A stretch of 35,016 bases of DNA from Acidobacteriaceae bacterium (GCA_903970395.1 CAJCIM010000083.1:1-35016); one strand, 5' to 3'; numbered from the stretch's first letter, positions 9,301-18,420 are shown. The notes: generated from the letters alone by a model not told the origin. Program-made: numbers and translations.

Positions 9301-12300
9301 GACCAGGCTTATCGTTCCAGTACCGATCGAAACGCCTCCATTCAGGAACGTCGCCGGTCCAGCCGGGCAGGTTCCACCAATGGGCGCAATCCTCTCTGTA
9401 AGGGTCACGGGTGCACCGAACGTGGCCGGATTCGGGTTAGCAGCTAACGACGCACCGCTAGTTGCTGCAGTGATAGTCTCAACCGTCACCAGCGCACCAC
9501 CGGTATAGTTGCCGTCACCGGTAAACGTGCCTGTAATCGTGTTCGGGCCGACGGGAAGAATAGTCGTTGTGGTTGTATACGTCGTTACGCCACCCGATGT
9601 CACGCCCGTGATCGCACCGGTGCCGAGGATGGCTGGCAGCCCGGAGATCACCGCTGTAAACGTGACCGTGGAGGCGGGCGCAGGAGCGGTGCCATTGACA
9701 TTCGGCACGCTGAAGCTCAGCGTCACCTGCGAGCCAAACGTCTGTGGGTTCGGCGCGGCGGAGATACTGTCGTTGGTAAGCCCGGCAGGATTGACCGTGA
9801 CCAGAGTCGTCGGGGCTGCGGCTCCATAACCGGAACCTGGACTCGGAGCAAACGTCGCGGTCACTGTGTCGGTGCCGACCGGCAGATTGGTTGGTGAGAT
9901 CGAGATGTTGTAGAAGCCACCTGTCGCCGTCGGTGCCGCCCACGTGGCCGAACCCAGCGCTACGCCGCCAGTAGCCGTAAATGTCACAGTACCCGCCGGT
10001 ACCGGCGCACCCGCGCTCACCGGAATGCTGAAGGTGATCGGATCGGCAGTGCCGTACGTCGTCGGGTTGTTGGCAACCGTCACTGTGTCACCCGCGCCGC
10101 TCGCCGTGTTCACAACAACCGTCGTGGTGGCTATCGCAGAAGCATAGCCGGACGACGCCGTCGCTGTGTAAGTCGCCGTAATCGGAGTGCTCGCAGCCGG
10201 GGCCACCGTCAGCGGAATGTTCGTCGGCGAAGGTGCATCCGACAGCAGGTAGCAGATACCTACTCCGAGAGGGCATGCGCCCGTCGCCGGAGTTGCAGGC
10301 CACGTCGCAGACCCCAGGGCCGTACTGCCGCTCGTGAACACCACCGTTCCGGTCGGAACCGGCGCTCCGGTCACGACCGGAATGCTGAACGTCAACGAGT
10401 CAGACGTACCTACGGGAATTATGCCGCTTGCCGCAGTCACAGCGTCGGCACCATTGGAGATCTGGTTCACAACAACAGTGGTCGTCGCCGTCGCTGAAGC
10501 GTAGGCCGACGTACCTGCTGCGGTGAAGGTCGCAAGTACCGGCGTGCTCGTCGCAGGAGCCACTGTCAATGGAAGCGCTGTCGTGGTGATCTGCAGGGTG
10601 TAGAAACCACCCGTCGCAACCGGAGTTGTAGGCCATGTAGCCGAACCAAGGCTTGTGCTGGCGCTCGTGAAGGCGACCGTGCCGCTCGGGACCGCTGCAC
10701 CACTAACCACCGGGATGCTGAATGTGATTGTGTCAGGGCTTTCGACGACCGTTGGGTTCGTCGCCACCACTACCGTATCGCCCGTTCCCCCGACTTGGTT
10801 GACAGTCTCAGTGGTGATCAGAAAACCAGAGGCATAGTTCGTATCACCCACAAAGGTTCCGGTGATCGTATCCGTGCCGACCGGCAGTGCCGTAGTCGTC
10901 GTTGTATACGTAGTGCTCCCGCCTGCAGTGACACCCGTTACGGCGGCAGTGCCCAGGGTCGTCGTCGTGTCGTTGATCAAAGTTGTGAACGTTACCGAGG
11001 TGGTACCGGCAGGTGCCGTAGCACCGTCAGGAACCGTGAACTTCAGCGTAACCACCTGCCCGGAAGTCGAAGGATTAGGAGATGCGGTGATCGTGTCATT
11101 CGTAATCGAAGCGATGTTCACAACTTGCGGCAGAGGCGTCGAGGCCGTGCCCGCGGTGTAGTTGGTATCACCGCTATACGTCGCTACGATGCCGTCCACA
11201 CCCACCGGCAACGCCGTCGTGCTCACGGTCGCCGTCGTTACCCCGCCAGTTGTCGAAAGCGTACCAGTTCCGATCGTCACGGGAGTAGTCGAGCCGGTAG
11301 GCGTATACGTAAACGTTACAATCCCGGTCGGCGCGATGCCGCCACCGGCCACCGTCGCCGTAAACGTTACGTTCTGTCCATAAGTCGAGGGGTTTACGCT
11401 CGACGTCACGCCGATCGTCACCGTGCCCGCTGTTGCCGCACCCACCAGGCTGACAACCTGCGTCGTCGAAACGGCAGAGTTGTCCGTCTCTACAAGCGTT
11501 CCTGTGTAGTTGCCCGTCGTGGTGTCTGGCGTGAAAGCCACTACGTAATTGCAGCTCGAACCGGCAGCGAGCGACGTTGGTGCAGTGGTCGAGAAGACAG
11601 GTCCGCAGGTTGTCGCAGCCGTCTGCGAGTATGCCTTACTGGTCGCAGCCGTCGGACCGGTCGTCGTCACTTGCGCGTTGCTCACACCGGTAGTTGCTGG
11701 ATCCGTAAACACCAGAGGTGCTGTACCAATATTGAGAAGTGTTGCCGTCAGCGGCCCCGAAGTCGTACCCACCGCCACCGTCGGGAACGTCAGAGTGGTC
11801 GGGTTCATGATGATCTCGCGGATCGCGTTGTTCTGCTGATCGGCAATAAACAGGTTACCGGCTACGTCCTGGACCACATCATTCGGCGTAAGATTGGCAT
11901 TCGGTCCGTTTGCTGGACCGCCGTCGCCGCAGGTTCCACTGCCACCCGCCGTGCAGGTAGCCCCACCACCAGCTAATGTCGTGATCGTGCCCGTCGCCGC
12001 AGAAACGAACCGTACACGGTTGTTCCCGCGATCTGAGATGTAGATATCTCCGGCTGGATCCACCCAGATTCCATGTGGGGCACTGAACTCTGCAGCCGTA
12101 GCCGGCCCGCCGTCCCCGGCAAAACCCGCAGTACCGTTTCCGGCGACCGTCGTGATCGTACCCGCCGTCGCAGGTGCCGTGAAGTTGAAGTTCACAAACC
12201 GAATGCGGTTCGCATCGCGATCTGCAATCCAAAAGTGGCCCGTGGTGGGATCGACATAAAAGGCTGCCGAAACACCGACGGCAGCAGAAGTGGCCGGCCC

Positions 12301-13500
12301 ACCGTCGCCGCAGGCAGCACCGCCAGCGCCGCACTCTGTGCTATTGCCGGCGATCGTGCTGATTTTACCCGTAGCGTGATTCACAAAGCGTACCGTTGCT
12401 CCGCCCGTTACTACGCTCGCATTCGAGTCCAGAATGTAAATGTTGTCCTGCTCGTCGACCGCAACCGCCTCAGGTGTGTCCACGCCCGCTGCCGTTGCCG
12501 CCCCGCCGTCGCCAGACTCCGCGATCGCACCTGTGCCTGCAACGGTAGTAATAATGCCCGTCGTGGCATCTATGCGGCGCACAAGGTCTTCTCTTGTGTC
12601 CGCAATGTAGAGATTGCCCGCAGAGTCAAACGCAATGTCCGAAAGTTGGGTGCCGAACGTTGCCGCACCCAGCGCGTTTACATTATTGCCGCAGTTCGGA
12701 AACGGTGGGTTTGCAGGCTGTCCGCACTGGCTCGACGTTGTCACTCCACCAGCAGTAGTCACCGTCCCGGCCACCGTAGAGATCACCCCTGACGTGTTGA
12801 TCTCGCGGATCACCGATGCCTCGTATTCGGCTTCATACATGTCGCCCAGCGAATCGAACGCAAAGCCGTGCGAGAGCACCTCGGCTGACGTCGCCGAGCC
12901 CCCGTCGCCCGTATACTGCAGATCGTTCGTGCCAGCGGTACCGTCAACCTTGCCATTTCCGGCAAAAGTGCTCAACAAACCCGGCATCAGAACCGCCTGC
13001 GGCCCCGTCGAAAATCCATTCAACCCAAAACGGAACGTTCCATTACTAGTCACCGCAATTAGTGGAGACGTCTGGTAACCGGTATAGGCCGGTGTGAACG
13101 TCACCGCAATCGAGCAAACCGTGTTCGTCGCATTGGACGCGCCGATCGTGCAACCCGTGATCGCGCCCACATTGAACTGCTGTGTCCTGGCGGTGCTCGT
13201 CGGCACGCTGATGCTGGTGATCGTTAGAGCTCCCCCAGTCACCTTCAGCTGCACCGTCTGTGTCGTGCTCTGCGTCACCGGCGTACTGGCGAAGTTGACG
13301 AACCCGCCGCTATACAGGTCCGGGACTGCCGGAGTCAGTGTCAGAGTCTGAGCATCCATGCTCCCCGCAGAAAACAACATCGTGACGAAAGCCATCGCGC
13401 ACATCAGCAGCTTCAGCAATACACTCTGTTTCTGAGTTGAAGTTAGCGTCTGGTGGCTGCGGAAGGCGGGAATAGGCCGAATAAGACTCAGGGAACGCAT
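6346..13500 (-). CDS. Giant exported NHL-repeat / Ig-like-repeat surface protein
   Basis: A 2384-residue protein with an N-terminal hydrophobic signal (LLKLLMCAMAFVTMLFSAGSMDAQ; cleavage expected near DAQ). Next comes an ASPM/SPD2/Hydin-type stretch, then about six NHL propeller repeats (DSAGNLYIADTREDLVRRID, DPAGDIYISDRGNNRVRFV and similar). A second Hydin-like segment (LTFPTVAVGTTSGPLTATLLNIG) and 15 bacterial Ig-like modules follow. The last part is a further Ig-like domain (PDFSIAATPANQTINPGD), a hydrophobic segment with an Arg-rich end (GIFYGLLLLPLLGVGRIRRK), a second hydrophobic stretch ending in the lipobox-like LGAMTGC, and a final Thr-rich strand domain. The start has GGAGAG 8 nt upstream. 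Such proteins are thought to be cell-surface or secreted adhesins or scaffolds; the exact partner is unknown. It is co-transcribed with the small barrel protein and divergent from a TonB receptor. Confidence 0.85.
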   Translation of the reverse strand: MRSLSLIRPIPAFRSHQTLTSTQKQSVLLKLLMCAMAFVTMLFSAGSMDAQTLTLTPAVPDLYSGGFVNFASTPVTQSTTQTVQLKVTGGALTITSISVPTSTARTQQFNVGAITGCTIGASNATNTVCSIAVTFTPAYTGYQTSPLIAVTSNGTFRFGLNGFSTGPQAVLMPGLLSTFAGNGKVDGTAGTNDLQYTGDGGSATSAEVLSHGFAFDSLGDMYEAEYEASVIREINTSGVISTVAGTVTTAGGVTTSSQCGQPANPPFPNCGNNVNALGAATFGTQLSDIAFDSAGNLYIADTREDLVRRIDATTGIITTVAGTGAIAESGDGGAATAAGVDTPEAVAVDEQDNIYILDSNASVVTGGATVRFVNHATGKISTIAGNSTECGAGGAACGDGGPATSAAVGVSAAFYVDPTTGHFWIADRDANRIRFVNFNFTAPATAGTITTVAGNGTAGFAGDGGPATAAEFSAPHGIWVDPAGDIYISDRGNNRVRFVSAATGTITTLAGGGATCTAGGSGTCGDGGPANGPNANLTPNDVVQDVAGNLFIADQQNNAIREIIMNPTTLTFPTVAVGTTSGPLTATLLNIGTAPLVFTDPATTGVSNAQVTTTGPTAATSKAYSQTAATTCGPVFSTTAPTSLAAGSSCNYVVAFTPDTTTGNYTGTLVETDNSAVSTTQVVSLVGAATAGTVTIGVTSSVNPSTYGQNVTFTATVAGGGIAPTGIVTFTYTPTGSTTPVTIGTGTLSTTGGVTTATVSTTALPVGVDGIVATYSGDTNYTAGTASTPLPQVVNIASITNDTITASPNPSTSGQVVTLKFTVPDGATAPAGTTSVTFTTLINDTTTTLGTAAVTGVTAGGSTTYTTTTTALPVGTDTITGTFVGDTNYASGFLITTETVNQVGGTGDTVVVATNPTVVESPDTITFSIPVVSGAAVPSGTVAFTSASTSLGSATWPTTPVATGGFYTLQITTTALPLTVAPATSTPVLATFTAAGTSAYASATATTTVVVNQISNGADAVTAASGIIPVGTSDSLTFSIPVVTGAPVPTGTVVFTSGSTALGSATWPATPATGACPLGVGICYLLSDAPSPTNIPLTVAPAASTPITATYTATASSGYASAIATTTVVVNTASGAGDTVTVANNPTTYGTADPITFSIPVSAGAPVPAGTVTFTATGGVALGSATWAAPTATGGFYNISISPTNLPVGTDTVTATFAPSPGSGYGAAAPTTLVTVNPAGLTNDSISAAPNPQTFGSQVTLSFSVPNVNGTAPAPASTVTFTAVISGLPAILGTGAITGVTSGGVTTYTTTTTILPVGPNTITGTFTGDGNYTGGALVTVETITAATSGASLAANPNPATFGAPVTLTERIAPIGGTCPAGPATFLNGGVSIGTGTISLVGGSCVATLTTSTLPVGTDSITATVTASGGFQAISSGPVSVTINKVPATGDTLTTNPNPSTFGQPVAITETLPTVGGVAPTGSVTFFDNGTSIGTGSVINGVATITTSTLPEGTDPITATYTGDGNYATVTSGPVNQVVSSATGSATLAVGPNPATFGTPITLTETITPINGTCPTGPTTFSNNGTAIGTGTVSLTNGSCVATLTTSTLPVGTDSITASVPASGGFVATTSGPVALVISPANAADVLTSSPNPSVFGTPVAITDTIPIAVTGVPPTGKVNFYDFGTLIGTGTVNSSGIATITTSTLPVGTDSLTATYLGDTNYAQVTTAPVNQVVTAVSTTATLAVGPNPTNFGATVTMTETIPVTSGTPATGTVTFFSNGTQIGTGTLVNGVATITSSTLPVGTNQITATYNGDANYSSVKSGPVAEVVNTANGADTLRASPDPAVFGTTVTITDTIPTVGGVAPTGTVTFYDNGTPIGSGTVNASGVATLTTTSLPIGSDPITATYGGDPNYAPVTAGPVNEVVTVGNTTPVLGATPNPTTYGTTVFLTESIPGVNGIAPTGTVTFSDNGTAIGTANVVNGVATLTTSTLPIGTDPITATYSGDGTYGKVSSGPLNVVINKAAPTDTLTANPTPSVFGSPVTLTFTVPSVNGVAPTGTVSFYNGTTLLGTATVNAQGVATLTTSQLPFGTDTVTATYPGDNNYAPANPSTTIAVSPVAPTSVLTGPATLPACGSSVMLTDTITGVNGVVLGGTVQFFDNGVAIGSPIPVPASGVVTLTTTALPCAADVITAVYTPPANSPYLPSAGGPVTINLQGPDFSIAATPANQTINPGDATTYAVSLSGVSSPFTSPVSLTATCNCQGVTITLANSTITPGAGPTTTTMTVTTAPNFASVKKPSSGANGIFYGLLLLPLLGVGRIRRKLRTVPKGISSCLAALLLLGGLGAMTGCGGGYYGPTPKTCTITVTGTSGSLNHSTTVTLTVR
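6853..11430 (-). repeat. 15 tandem Ig-like modules (about 95-120 residues each) within the giant protein
   Basis: Each module begins with a PNP-S/T-x-F/Y-G core, continues with GTVTF-DNG-IGTG and ends with a TTSTLPVGTD-ITATY-GD-NY and VNQVV pattern. This is the bacterial Ig-like domain 3 type (Big_5/Ig_3-like). I count 15 by eye. The six N-terminal modules (high coordinates) are longer and more divergent; the C-terminal group of about 300 bp each is more uniform. Modules at roughly 9185-9490 and 8590-8890 carry an extra Cys pair (GTCP and GSCVATL) and alternate with Cys-free ones. Confidence 0.85.
11800..12990 (-). repeat. NHL propeller repeats within the giant protein
   Basis: About six repeats of 60-80 residues carry the pattern GDGGPATSA, then a DxxGNLYIAD-x-x-N-x-VRxV strand pair, then GxITTVAGNG. 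This is the six-bladed NHL beta-propeller signature, and the number seen is enough for one closed propeller. It is placed between the signal peptide/Hydin-like start and the Ig-like array. Confidence 0.8.
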
Positions 13501-14384
13501 GGTGTTATCTCTCCGAAGTGAAACCGGTAGGTCGTGCCGAACATGAACTTCAAATTTGGTCGTGAACGAGTGAACACACGTCCGCGCCAGATTGGCAACC
13601 CATTCAAACGAACGGGTTGCGAAAGTACTCAGCCTTGGACGGGACTCGACGAGCTGAAATCCGGCGAGACAAACAAATTGGAATGGCGCAGTGGACTAAC
13701 GGTGCAATAAGTGGGAGGGCAAGTCAAGCAAATTTCCATCTGTAACGTTACCGAACGAATCATCTATATTCCTCAAGTTATGGTGCCAATAGTCGATACA
13801 CGAATCACGGTGCGCCAAACAGGCACCGGATAACGTCCACACAACACGGTGCAGTCCATGAAACCCACCAAAGCAGATGCCGCATTGCGAACGTAGCCAG
13901 CGGCAGCACTGTCCCACTTTCGGACAAAAGCTCACTCCGAAACCCTGCCTAGACAACTTGATCAGGCATGATGTGGGAGAGCAGAAAGATATTTCCGTCA
14001 TCTGAAACTTGGGATATCGTTAATCCTAACGACCACGACGTCAACTTCTTAGGCCTCTTCTGGGTAACCTCCATTCCCATTTAGGGAACTTCCTGCCCTG
14101 ATAACGCGCCTCCCGCATGACGCATCACCGTTGATCTTCCAGGCCGGCGATATACGTCCGAGTACTACCCGCTCTTACACTCCACGCGGAGAAGACGCAT
14201 CGTTTGGTCGAGGTCTCCATCTTCGTTCCCTGCCATGGCAACTGCCCTGTCAGGAATACCGCCGATTACTCGCGCCACGTCCCAAACGTACGTGTGCGTT
14301 TCATGACTTATACTCCCGACCGCCGAAGAGCATCCGCACTCTTCCAAAGGCAGCGGGACAGCAATCTTTCAGGAGGGAACTCGA
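13501..14384. promoter_or_regulatory. Divergent intergenic region between the giant repeat protein and the TonB receptor
   Basis: 884 bp without a convincing gene. It is less GC-rich than its neighbours in the middle. It holds a 7-bp inverted repeat gcaaccc/gggttgc at 13595-13620 and the palindrome gtaacgttac at 13742-13751. A 101-codon open frame on the minus strand (13696-14001) has Cys/His-rich unnatural composition and no ribosome site, so I do not treat it as a gene. The plus-strand receptor has AGGAGGG just before its GTG start at 14385. No clear -35/-10 pair could be fixed for either gene. Confidence 0.6.
13741..13752. promoter_or_regulatory. LacI-family-type operator candidate
   Basis: The 12-mer TGTAACGTTACC is a near-perfect dyad around a central CG, the form expected for LacI/GalR-family operators. 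It lies in the middle of the divergent region, 240 bp from the repeat-protein start and 630 bp from the receptor start. The regulator is not in this window. Inference from the motif only. Confidence 0.35.
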
Positions 14385-17300
14385 GTGCGCAATCTCAATT
14401 CCATAAAGCCCGGACTCTTCGCAGCCAAGATCTTTATCCTCACTGCTCTCGTGGTCACACTTGCCGGAGCCTCACAAGTGGCCGTCGCCCAGCAGACCCT
14501 CGGTGGCATCACCGGCACTGTGGTTGACCCGCAGGGCAGCGCCATCCCCGGCGCCGACATCACCGCCGTCTCCGAGGACACCAAGCTCTCCCGCTCCGCC
14601 AGGAGCAACGCACAGGGCACCTATCAGCTCAACGATCTCCCCATCGGCAAGTACACCGTCACCGTCACCATGCAGGGCTTTTCGGCAGTAAAGTTCCCCG
14701 GCATCGTCGTCCAGGCCGACCGCACCGACACCCTGCCTGCACAGCTAGCCGTCGGCGGCGCATCTGACTCCGTCACCGTCGACTTCAATCCCCTGCTCAA
14801 CGCCGTCGACACCACCAACGGCTACGTCCTCGACAAGGAGCAGATTCAGTCGATTCCTCTGCCCACTGGCAGCTTCACAGGCGTCGCCATCCTTTCGCCC
14901 GGCGTCAACGCTGAGCTCCCTTCCGGCACCGGCGCCAACGACGGTCTCGGCAACCAGCCCATCTGGGCCAACGGCCAGCGCGACACCTCCAATAGCTTCT
15001 CCCTCAACGGTGTCGACAGCTCCAACCTCTTCAACGGAAAGTCCACCAGCGCCGTCACCTCTGGCCGAGTCATCAACAGCACCGGATCATCAGGCGGCAG
15101 CGCTGGCGGCATCATCGTCGCGGCCGCCTCGGTCTATCTCTCCATCGGCAATTCCATCCCCACCCCGGCCCCCGAAACCATCTCCGAGGTCAAAGTCAAC
15201 GCTTCCATGTACGACGCCTCGCAGGGTTCTACCTCCGGCGCGCACATCGACATCTCCACCGCCTCCGGCAGCAACGACTACCACGGCACGGTCTACGGCC
15301 ACCGCGGCACCAACTGGATCAACGCCGCTCCCTTCTTCTTCAAGAACGACGGCGACATCCCTGAAAACCTCAAGAACCCAGAACTGCACCGTTACATTCT
15401 CGGCGGCACCGTCGGCGGTCCGATCATCAAGAACAAGCTCTTCGCCTTCCTCGCCTATCAGCACCTCCAGGTCTCTGACTCCGCCATTGGCTACTCCTTC
15501 CTCGACGTGCCTGTAGGACTCAGCGACACCACGCGCGACGCCGGCGACTTCGCCAATCTCGTCAACAACCAGTACGGCACAGCCATCGGCACGCCGGGCG
15601 GTGGCAGCATCGACAAGACTGCGCTTGCGCTCTTCAACTCCCCCTCACTTCCCGGCGAGCCCGGCAAGTGGCTTGTCCCCAACGACACCGGCTCCAGCCT
15701 GCTCTTGCCCACGCATCCCTTCGATGCCTTCCTTCCCGGCACCGGACGCTTCAAGTCCGACTCTGCCGTCGCCAACATCGACTACAACGCCAGCGCCAAG
15801 GACACCCTCTCACTCAAGTACTTCTACCAGCACGATCCCACTCTCGCGCCCTACGCCTACTCCAGCGTGCCCGGCTTCACCGAGCACCTCGACTCCGGCG
15901 CGCAGGTCGCCTCCATTATCAACACCTACCTGGTCAAGCCGAACCTCTCCACCACCGAGTCCTTCGGCTTCCTCCGCGAGAAGATCTACTCCGACAACGA
16001 ACAGCCATTTGGCCCCGGCGCTATCCCAGGCGGCTCTCAAGGCACGGTCTCCATCAACGAATTCGGCTCCAATTACTTCCCCGGTGTCTCTATCTTTAAC
16101 GTCCTCGGCAGCGCCGCCGACGCGGCTGGCGTAAGCGTTGGCGTACTCAACATCGGCCCGAACGCTGAAGGCCAGGGCACCAACGTCGGCGTCTTCCAAA
16201 ATCGCTTCCAGCCTGCCGGCAACGCCATCTGGACACTCGGCAAGCACACGATCAGCTTCGGCACGAGCTATAGCTACACCCAGCTCAACACCATCGACAA
16301 GCGCACCAACACCGGCACCATCGCCACAGACGATCTAAGTGCCTTCGCCCAGGGTTACGTCACTCCCGGCAGCTCTGCTACCGGCTTCTACGTCAGCTCG
16401 TTCCTGCAGGGCGACGCCAGCCGTTACTACCGCGCCAACCAGATCGGCAGCTACGTGCAGGACAAGTTCCAGGTCACCCCCACGCTTTCTCTCACCGCGG
16501 GTCTGCGCTACGACTGGGACGGCGGCCTTACGGAGAAGAATGGTCGCCTCTTCAACTTCGACCCCAGCCTCTATAGTTATAACTCCGGCTCTGACACCAT
16601 CGTGAACCCCGGCTTCGTCATCGCCGGCAACAACCCCAACGGAACTCCGGGCATCAGCAACACGACTCTCACCGGTCGCCAGTGGGGCATCGCGCCTCGC
16701 ATCGGCGCCGCGTGGCAGCCGGAGATGTTCCATAACAAGGTCGTCGTCCGCTCCGGCTTCGGTATGTACTACGACCGTGGGGAGCTCTTCAGCTACTTCT
16801 CGCCAGGATACGCCATCGGTACAGTCACCGGCGGGCCCTTTGGAGTGAACCAGCAGCTGCCCTTCGTCACCGCTTCATCCTGCCCAGTCAACACGCTCTA
16901 CGACTTCTTCATCCCCACCTGCGGTTCCAACACCAGCGGTCCCGGTGGCACAAATGACCCCTTCGCTCCGCCCACCAATGCTCCCTCCGCAGCAGAAGGC
17001 AACCTCGCTAACCCTTACACCAACGTGTTGTTGAACCCCGTCTCGGCAAACCCCAAATCTACCGATCTCAGCAAGTACCTGCCCAACCTCGCCGCGATCG
17101 GCAATGGAGGCCAGCCTGTCTCACTTGGCGTCTACGACCGCGCCAACAAACTACCCTACACCTACAACTACACGCTGGATATCCAGTGGCAGCCGCGTAA
17201 CGATCTTGCCATCGAGCTTGGCTATGTCGGCAATCTCGGCCGTCATCAGGTCATCCCGGTGCCGTTCAACCAGCCCGGCCTCGCCAACGCCAGCAGCCCA

Positions 17301-18365
17301 ATCCACGGCGAAACGTACTCCTACGGCTACCAGGTACAGGTACCCGGCGGGGGCGCTCCCATCAACCTTCCCAACGGCAACCCCTATGACGCCGACTATG
17401 AAGGCGGCAACGTCGACCATCGCGTCCCCTACATCGGCTACGCTGCCGAGTCCATCTCTTACAAAGCCGCAGGCGTCGATGCCTACAACGCTCTCACCGC
17501 GCACATAGAAAAGCGCATGAGCAAGGGAATCCAGGTCGCCGCGTCCTACACCTACTCTCACGCACTCGACGAGCAGTCCGGTCTCGGCCTCTTCTACAAC
17601 GGCAACAATCCCCTCAACCTGCGCGACGGCTACGCTTCGGCTGACTTCGACCGCACACACGTCATCAACTTCAACTACGTCTTCCGCATGCCCGACCTCA
17701 TTCACGAGAAGAACGTTGCCAGCTACTTCACCAACGGCTGGTCGCTCGTAGGTCTGACTGTACTGCAGTCCGGTCAGCCATACTCGGTCATCGACTTCAC
17801 CGGCGCCGTTGGCAGCGTCTACTACTCCACCTCCAACGGCATCACCAACCCAATCGTGCCTTTGAACTACGCTCAGTGCACCGCCAAGAGCGCAAAAACT
17901 GGCCAGTCCGGCGCCTTCGGCGACTACGCTCTCAAGGCAAACTGCTTCACCATCCCCGTCCTCACTCCCAACGCCTCCAACGGCATCCCCTCCAACGACC
18001 CTTACGAGACGGGTTTCACCACTGGCCAACGCAACATCTTCCGGCAGGCCTTCCAGAAGCGCGCCGACGCATCCCTCGTCAAGGTAACAAGGTTCAGCGA
18101 GCGCTATTCGCTGAAGTACACCTTTGACGTCTACAACCTCACCAACACCTCCAGCTTCGACGTCCCCGGCAACGAGGTTTCGCAAAATCAGGAATTCAAC
18201 GCCTTCCCGCAGCAGGGCACACCGGTAACCCCCGGCACCTGCAGCGCCAACGGCACCGGCACCGTCTCCGGCAGCTTCTACAACTGCCCCTTTGGCCTCG
18301 GCGTGGTCACCCACACCATCGGCAGCCCTCGTCAGGTGCAAATGTCTCTGCAGTTCCTCTTTTGA
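14385..18365 (+). CDS. Oar-like TonB-dependent receptor with N-terminal carboxypeptidase-regulatory domain
   Basis: A 1326-residue outer-membrane protein. The signal peptide (LFAAKIFILTALVVTLAGASQVAVAQQ) is followed by a carboxypeptidase-regulatory-like/CNA-B beta-sandwich at about residues 40-120 (LGGITGTVVDPQGSAIPGAD ... GTYQLNDLPIGKYTVTVTMQGF). Then come a plug-like part (VDTTNGYVLDKEQIQSIPLPTG) and a long beta-barrel with repeated aromatic-ending strands (TPTLSLTAGLRYDWDGG, VVVRSGFGMYYDRG, IEKRMSKGIQVAASYTYSHALDE). The chain ends QVQMSLQFLF with a terminal Phe, as expected for BAM-assembled barrels. This architecture is typical of the large Oar/TonB-receptor paralog families of acidobacteria, thought to take up oligosaccharides or other large substrates. 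The GTG start at 14385 is chosen for AGGAGGG 7 nt upstream. The substrate is unknown; it is divergent from the Ig/NHL protein. Confidence 0.9.
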   Translation: MRNLNSIKPGLFAAKIFILTALVVTLAGASQVAVAQQTLGGITGTVVDPQGSAIPGADITAVSEDTKLSRSARSNAQGTYQLNDLPIGKYTVTVTMQGFSAVKFPGIVVQADRTDTLPAQLAVGGASDSVTVDFNPLLNAVDTTNGYVLDKEQIQSIPLPTGSFTGVAILSPGVNAELPSGTGANDGLGNQPIWANGQRDTSNSFSLNGVDSSNLFNGKSTSAVTSGRVINSTGSSGGSAGGIIVAAASVYLSIGNSIPTPAPETISEVKVNASMYDASQGSTSGAHIDISTASGSNDYHGTVYGHRGTNWINAAPFFFKNDGDIPENLKNPELHRYILGGTVGGPIIKNKLFAFLAYQHLQVSDSAIGYSFLDVPVGLSDTTRDAGDFANLVNNQYGTAIGTPGGGSIDKTALALFNSPSLPGEPGKWLVPNDTGSSLLLPTHPFDAFLPGTGRFKSDSAVANIDYNASAKDTLSLKYFYQHDPTLAPYAYSSVPGFTEHLDSGAQVASIINTYLVKPNLSTTESFGFLREKIYSDNEQPFGPGAIPGGSQGTVSINEFGSNYFPGVSIFNVLGSAADAAGVSVGVLNIGPNAEGQGTNVGVFQNRFQPAGNAIWTLGKHTISFGTSYSYTQLNTIDKRTNTGTIATDDLSAFAQGYVTPGSSATGFYVSSFLQGDASRYYRANQIGSYVQDKFQVTPTLSLTAGLRYDWDGGLTEKNGRLFNFDPSLYSYNSGSDTIVNPGFVIAGNNPNGTPGISNTTLTGRQWGIAPRIGAAWQPEMFHNKVVVRSGFGMYYDRGELFSYFSPGYAIGTVTGGPFGVNQQLPFVTASSCPVNTLYDFFIPTCGSNTSGPGGTNDPFAPPTNAPSAAEGNLANPYTNVLLNPVSANPKSTDLSKYLPNLAAIGNGGQPVSLGVYDRANKLPYTYNYTLDIQWQPRNDLAIELGYVGNLGRHQVIPVPFNQPGLANASSPIHGETYSYGYQVQVPGGGAPINLPNGNPYDADYEGGNVDHRVPYIGYAAESISYKAAGVDAYNALTAHIEKRMSKGIQVAASYTYSHALDEQSGLGLFYNGNNPLNLRDGYASADFDRTHVINFNYVFRMPDLIHEKNVASYFTNGWSLVGLTVLQSGQPYSVIDFTGAVGSVYYSTSNGITNPIVPLNYAQCTAKSAKTGQSGAFGDYALKANCFTIPVLTPNASNGIPSNDPYETGFTTGQRNIFRQAFQKRADASLVKVTRFSERYSLKYTFDVYNLTNTSSFDVPGNEVSQNQEFNAFPQQGTPVTPGTCSANGTGTVSGSFYNCPFGLGVVTHTIGSPRQVQMSLQFLF

Positions 18366-18388
18366 CCAAACATCAACTCCAACCAAGG

Positions 18389-18420
18389 CGCCCGCGGACT
18401 AACCCTCTGCGGGCGTCTCT
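18389..18420 (+). terminator. Probable terminator after the TonB receptor
   Basis: A 7-bp GC stem cgcccgc/gcgggcg (18389-18395 with 18409-18415, 13-nt loop) begins 24 bp after the stop codon and is followed by tctct, a weak T-tract. It overlaps the heptamer repeat region. Confidence 0.45.

Noticed and set aside
6853-11430. The regular repeats as a CRISPR array or DNA satellite
   Set aside because: The periodicity is about 300 bp, in frame, and translates to Ig-like modules; there are no short identical repeats with unique spacers.
10795-11976. A 393-codon plus-strand frame inside the Ig-like repeats
   Set aside because: Arg/Ser/Gly-rich antisense product of repetitive Thr-rich coding DNA; no domain and no ribosome site.
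13595-13620. The inverted repeat gcaaccc/gggttgc as a terminator
   Set aside because: It lies upstream of both divergent genes, has a 12-nt loop and no T-tract; it could be an operator but there is no supporting evidence.
13696-14001. A 101-codon minus-strand frame in the divergent intergenic region
   Set aside because: Cys/His/Trp-rich composition, no ribosome site and no recognisable motif; more likely random.
17151-18386. A 411-codon open frame on the minus strand opposite the TonB receptor
   Set aside because: It is a Val/Gly/Glu-rich shadow of the receptor's GC-biased codons; the receptor shows signal peptide, domain and C-terminal Phe.
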